From: CTSoil-075 sp964292325
GTDB lineage: Bacteria > Bacillota > Negativicutes > DSM-13327
Assembly (NCBI GenBank): GCA_964292325.1
Contig: CAXYVG010000141.1
Span: forward strand, 1 to 7,527
DNA length: 7,527 nucleotides
Direction: 5' to 3'
Numbering within the stretch: the first letter of the stretch is position 1; each line of letters begins with the position of its first letter. A model generated the notes under the pieces. It was not told where the DNA came from. It did not search any database and saw nothing but the letters and a program-made list of their open reading frames with translations. Positions 5,463 through 7,527 of the stretch are shown here, piece after piece. The position numbers and the translations under genes are program-made.

Positions 5463-5581
5463 TACACTGCTACCTGTTTAATCATTAAACAAAACACAGT
5501 AAAAAAATCAATTTCTCCCATCAATGCTATTTTAAACCATCCTATAAAAGTAACTATCATATTTTTATTGTTATATTTCAT
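5462..5581 (-). CDS. Small ORF of 39 codons, coupled to the truncated glycosyltransferase
   Basis: An ATG at 5581 is preceded by GAGGGAG with seven bases between, the best ribosome site in this part of the window. It opens a 39-residue frame beginning MKYNNKNMIVTFIGWFKIAL and ending KQVAV. The TAA at 5462-5464 overlaps the glycosyltransferase ATG as TAATG. Two hydrophobic patches (about 8-21 and 26-33) are present, but neither is a clear membrane helix. I do not recognise the protein. It could be a real small protein, a leader that couples translation, or the start of a decayed gene. The strong ribosome site and the precise stop-start overlap argue for translation. The absence of any recognised relative argues against certainty. 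Confidence 0.5.
   Translation of the reverse strand: MKYNNKNMIVTFIGWFKIALMGEIDFFTVFCLMIKQVAV
5475..5491. repeat. 17-base perfect palindrome
   Basis: TGTTTAATCATTAAACA reads the same on both strands around a central C/G. It lies 13 bases upstream of the truncated glycosyltransferase ATG and inside the small ORF's 3' end. It has the form of an operator for a dimeric regulator, but AT-rich palindromes of this size can arise by chance. Confidence 0.4.
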
Positions 5582-5606
5582 AAATACACTCCCTCATAAA
5601 TATAAC

Positions 5607-5647
5607 TATATGAATATATGAATATATCTCTATATTATATTCATATA
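5607..5647. repeat. AT-only hairpin with an 8-base tandem repeat
   Basis: TATATGAATATA occurs twice in overlap (5607-5618 and 5615-5626, period TATATGAA) and its exact inverse TATATTCATATA lies at 5636-5647. Either left copy could pair with the right arm, giving a 12-base stem. It sits between the fucosyltransferase-like gene's stop (5663) and the small ORF's start. Without G/C pairs or a following T tract it is a poor terminator. It may instead be part of a promoter-like AT-rich spacer. Confidence 0.45.
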
Positions 5648-5662
5648 CCAATAATGAATTAT

Positions 5663-6655
5663 TTATACCTTTCCGACCGACCATTGCTGACGTACTGCAT
5701 GAATAACTTCTTTTATGCCACCAATTCTGTATTTATCAATAATTTTTTTAGGAAGTGCTGCAGGATGGGTCAGACCATTTTTTATCAGTCTAACATCCTT
5801 ATATCTTCTACTATTTATTGCCTGAGCCGCTAATGATACATTGCTTCCATCAGCTAGTCGCGAATCAGGTTTCGCCGTTGCAATTAGGTAATCTGCACGA
5901 GAAAGTAACATAGCATCCTGCATGGCTTCTAAGCCTAATTTGTACATATGTTTTTCTCTAGGATATGATCTTAATTTATATGCATTAACTTTGTTATGTG
6001 TCCTATAATAATTTGTGCATACTAATCTATCCCCGAATTCCTTTTTAAGAAAAGTCTCGTATTCCTTTTGCTCTGTTGCTAGAAGTATTTTATCGATATC
6101 ATAACAAGCTAACATATAATAAATATTTTCGATCATTTGTTGTACTGTTGCTGGTAGAGGGTGTTCCGCAGCTGTTTTTACTTCCCAGCCTCTAAAATGT
6201 ACTCCTAAAATTTTTTTACCTACCAGTTCATTTTTTTTATAAAACTCATCTATTTTATTAATAATTTCCGGCGTTGGTTTTAAATATTTGCTTATTAACT
6301 TTTCAACCACAGCCGGTTTTTCTGCAAGCACATCATATATAAAATAAGGGAATTTTCCATTGCATAACATATAATCATCAGAACTATAAACCTCTAATAG
6401 GTTATAGGAAGACACGGGCAAAAAATAATATTCCCATGCATTTTTTGTCTCTTTTATATCATACTCATTATATAGCGTTGGAAAGTTCTCCATATCGATA
6501 ATTGGTATACAATTATGCTGTTCTGCAATAATGCAGTGTCCAAGCACATGAAAAACATTTGACCAAAAGCCTGACCCGCCAGCTTCCCTATAAATAACAT
6601 AAAATTTCGGATCATCAGAAAACATTTTCCCTTTATCTACTTTGCGACTACTCAT
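5663..6655 (-). CDS. Putative fucosyltransferase-like glycosyltransferase (NodZ/GT23 or O-fucosyltransferase type fold)
   Basis: Probably transfers a sugar, most likely fucose, from a nucleotide donor to the growing glycan at the cytoplasmic face. The ATG at 6655 gives 330 residues. A GTG at 6664 is also in frame, but GAGGTG sits right for the ATG. Near the N-terminus, REAGGSGFWSNVFHVLGH (23-40) resembles the acceptor-side loop of these families. GVHFRGWE (151-158) fits the HxRxxD/HxRG signature of GDP-fucose-using enzymes. LLATEQKEYETFLKKEFGDR (191-210) and the late segment LLSRADYLIATAKPDSRL (250-267) with SNVSLAAQAIN (271-281) match the later donor-site pattern. No signal peptide or membrane helix is seen. 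It begins 27 bases after the polymerase-like gene, so the two are probably co-transcribed. The nearby gmd-fcl genes support fucose as donor, but this is inference; another sugar is possible. Confidence 0.6.
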   Translation of the reverse strand: MSSRKVDKGKMFSDDPKFYVIYREAGGSGFWSNVFHVLGHCIIAEQHNCIPIIDMENFPTLYNEYDIKETKNAWEYYFLPVSSYNLLEVYSSDDYMLCNGKFPYFIYDVLAEKPAVVEKLISKYLKPTPEIINKIDEFYKKNELVGKKILGVHFRGWEVKTAAEHPLPATVQQMIENIYYMLACYDIDKILLATEQKEYETFLKKEFGDRLVCTNYYRTHNKVNAYKLRSYPREKHMYKLGLEAMQDAMLLSRADYLIATAKPDSRLADGSNVSLAAQAINSRRYKDVRLIKNGLTHPAALPKKIIDKYRIGGIKEVIHAVRQQWSVGKV

Positions 6656-6682
6656 AAAATACACCTCGTATATCTTAAATTT

Positions 6683-7527
6683 CTAATAGAATAATTCAAA
6701 AATCGCATTATTCTCTATAACAAGGTTCAATGCATCCAATCCTCTACCATACAAGTCAAACACGCCATATAACGACGCTAATAATATTATAGAAAATAAT
6801 CCGATATTTCTCCTATACTTGGAAATATATGGCAACATGCCAATTATGCCAATATATATTAGTAACAAGTTATTTCTAGCCATTCTCCCTGCGTCTGCAT
6901 TTATAGCAAATAAAGGTACAATAATACATAAGTATCCTAAAAATCGGGACATAGTCAAAATATAATTATGCAAAAACAGATTATTATTTTGAATATTTCC
7001 TACTGATTTTTTCTTAAAATAAGTAAATATTACCCAACCAAACACTATCGTAAGATAAGGTATCAAATAAGAATAATGTACTGTTTCTTCTCCCGTATAT
7101 AGCATAAAATGTACCGCATTATTGCCTAAATTCATCAACCATAACGATACTAAAAGCACAGCTGTACTTACATAATTCGAATAAAGTGGCAAACAAATAC
7201 CAATAGTTCTGAAAATCTTATATACACTTTCTCCAAACCTCACTTTTCGTAACCATTCTATAAAAACGAATGGTATATATAGCAACGCTATTTCATGTAT
7301 AGAACAAGCAATTACCAGCAACAGTAAATATTTTAGCCATGCATACCTTCCGCCTTTACTATATAAATATATAGCCGTAAGGAGTAATATTTCTACAAAA
7401 AAATTTCTCACTTGTATAACATCTACAAAAAATGGTTATATAATATATATTGGAATTAAATCCTGCATTAGTTTATTTTCTTTACTTATATTTTTAGAAA
7501 CAACGATCATACTTAGCAGCAATAACA
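6683..7527 (-). pseudogene. EpsG/Wzy-like polysaccharide polymerase, interrupted by an in-frame stop, N-terminus outside window
   Basis: This is a multi-pass membrane protein of the kind that polymerises or helps export surface polysaccharide. From the right edge the frame reads 29 codons ending LMQDLIPIYII, meets TAA at 7436-7438, and continues in the same frame as PFFVDVIQVRNFFVEILLL and on to 6683. EpsG-family proteins carry a YPFxxDxxQxRNF-like run here, so the stop sits where a tyrosine is expected (one base change from TAT or TAC). The part after the stop has about seven hydrophobic segments, a conserved-looking SIHEIALLYIPF and a late DAGRMARNN. A GTG at 7411 has no ribosome site and would miss the N-terminal membrane part. 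So the gene is either broken or carries a sequence error. It is AT-rich, as usual for polymerase genes, and precedes the fucosyltransferase-like gene. Confidence 0.7.

Noticed and set aside
5607..5647. AT-only hairpin as a transcription terminator after the fucosyltransferase-like gene
   Set aside because: No G/C pairs in the stem and no clear T run. The following genes look co-transcribed, so it is kept only as a repeat.

Overview
The window is part of a bacterial surface-polysaccharide (capsule or O-antigen type) locus that has been rearranged by insertion sequences. All polysaccharide genes lie on the minus strand and all transposase genes on the plus strand. The protein types, the strong AGGAG-type ribosome sites and the ManC subtype with a fused cupin domain suggest an anaerobic Firmicute, perhaps a Selenomonadales (Negativicutes) member. 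That is an impression from the sequence style, not a demonstrated placement.

Left part (1-3655). A C-terminal scrap of an IS3-family transposase (1-107, plus strand) is followed by a compact minus-strand set read gmd -> fcl -> manC, with gaps of 17 and 33 bases. Together these make GDP-mannose (ManC) and convert it to GDP-L-fucose (Gmd, then Fcl). All three look intact, with the catalytic residues in place.

Middle (3656-5462). A frameshifted N-terminal fragment of an IS30-family transposase (3796-4057) stops exactly where a complete 1298-base IS3-family element (4058-5355) begins. On the other side of that element lies the first 35 codons of a family 2 glycosyltransferase (5356-5462, minus strand). 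The element has well matched terminal inverted repeats, an internal promoter, a hairpin over the orfA ribosome site, and overlapping orfA/orfB joined at a nine-A run. It lacks a target duplication, and its two flanks are unrelated genes, so DNA appears to have been lost here.

Right part (5462-7527). This more AT-rich stretch reads leftward from the window edge: an EpsG/Wzy-like membrane protein carrying an in-frame stop, a probable fucosyltransferase-like glycosyltransferase with an HxRG motif, a 39-codon small ORF, and the truncated glycosyltransferase whose ATG overlaps the small ORF's stop.

Together the locus would supply GDP-L-fucose, use it in a glycan, and polymerise the repeat unit. 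The truncated glycosyltransferase and the stop in the polymerase-like gene suggest that glycan may no longer be made in its original form. I see no wholly new system. The most interesting points are the control features of the IS3-family element and the decay of the polysaccharide genes around it. No RNA genes, CRISPR arrays or riboswitches were recognised.
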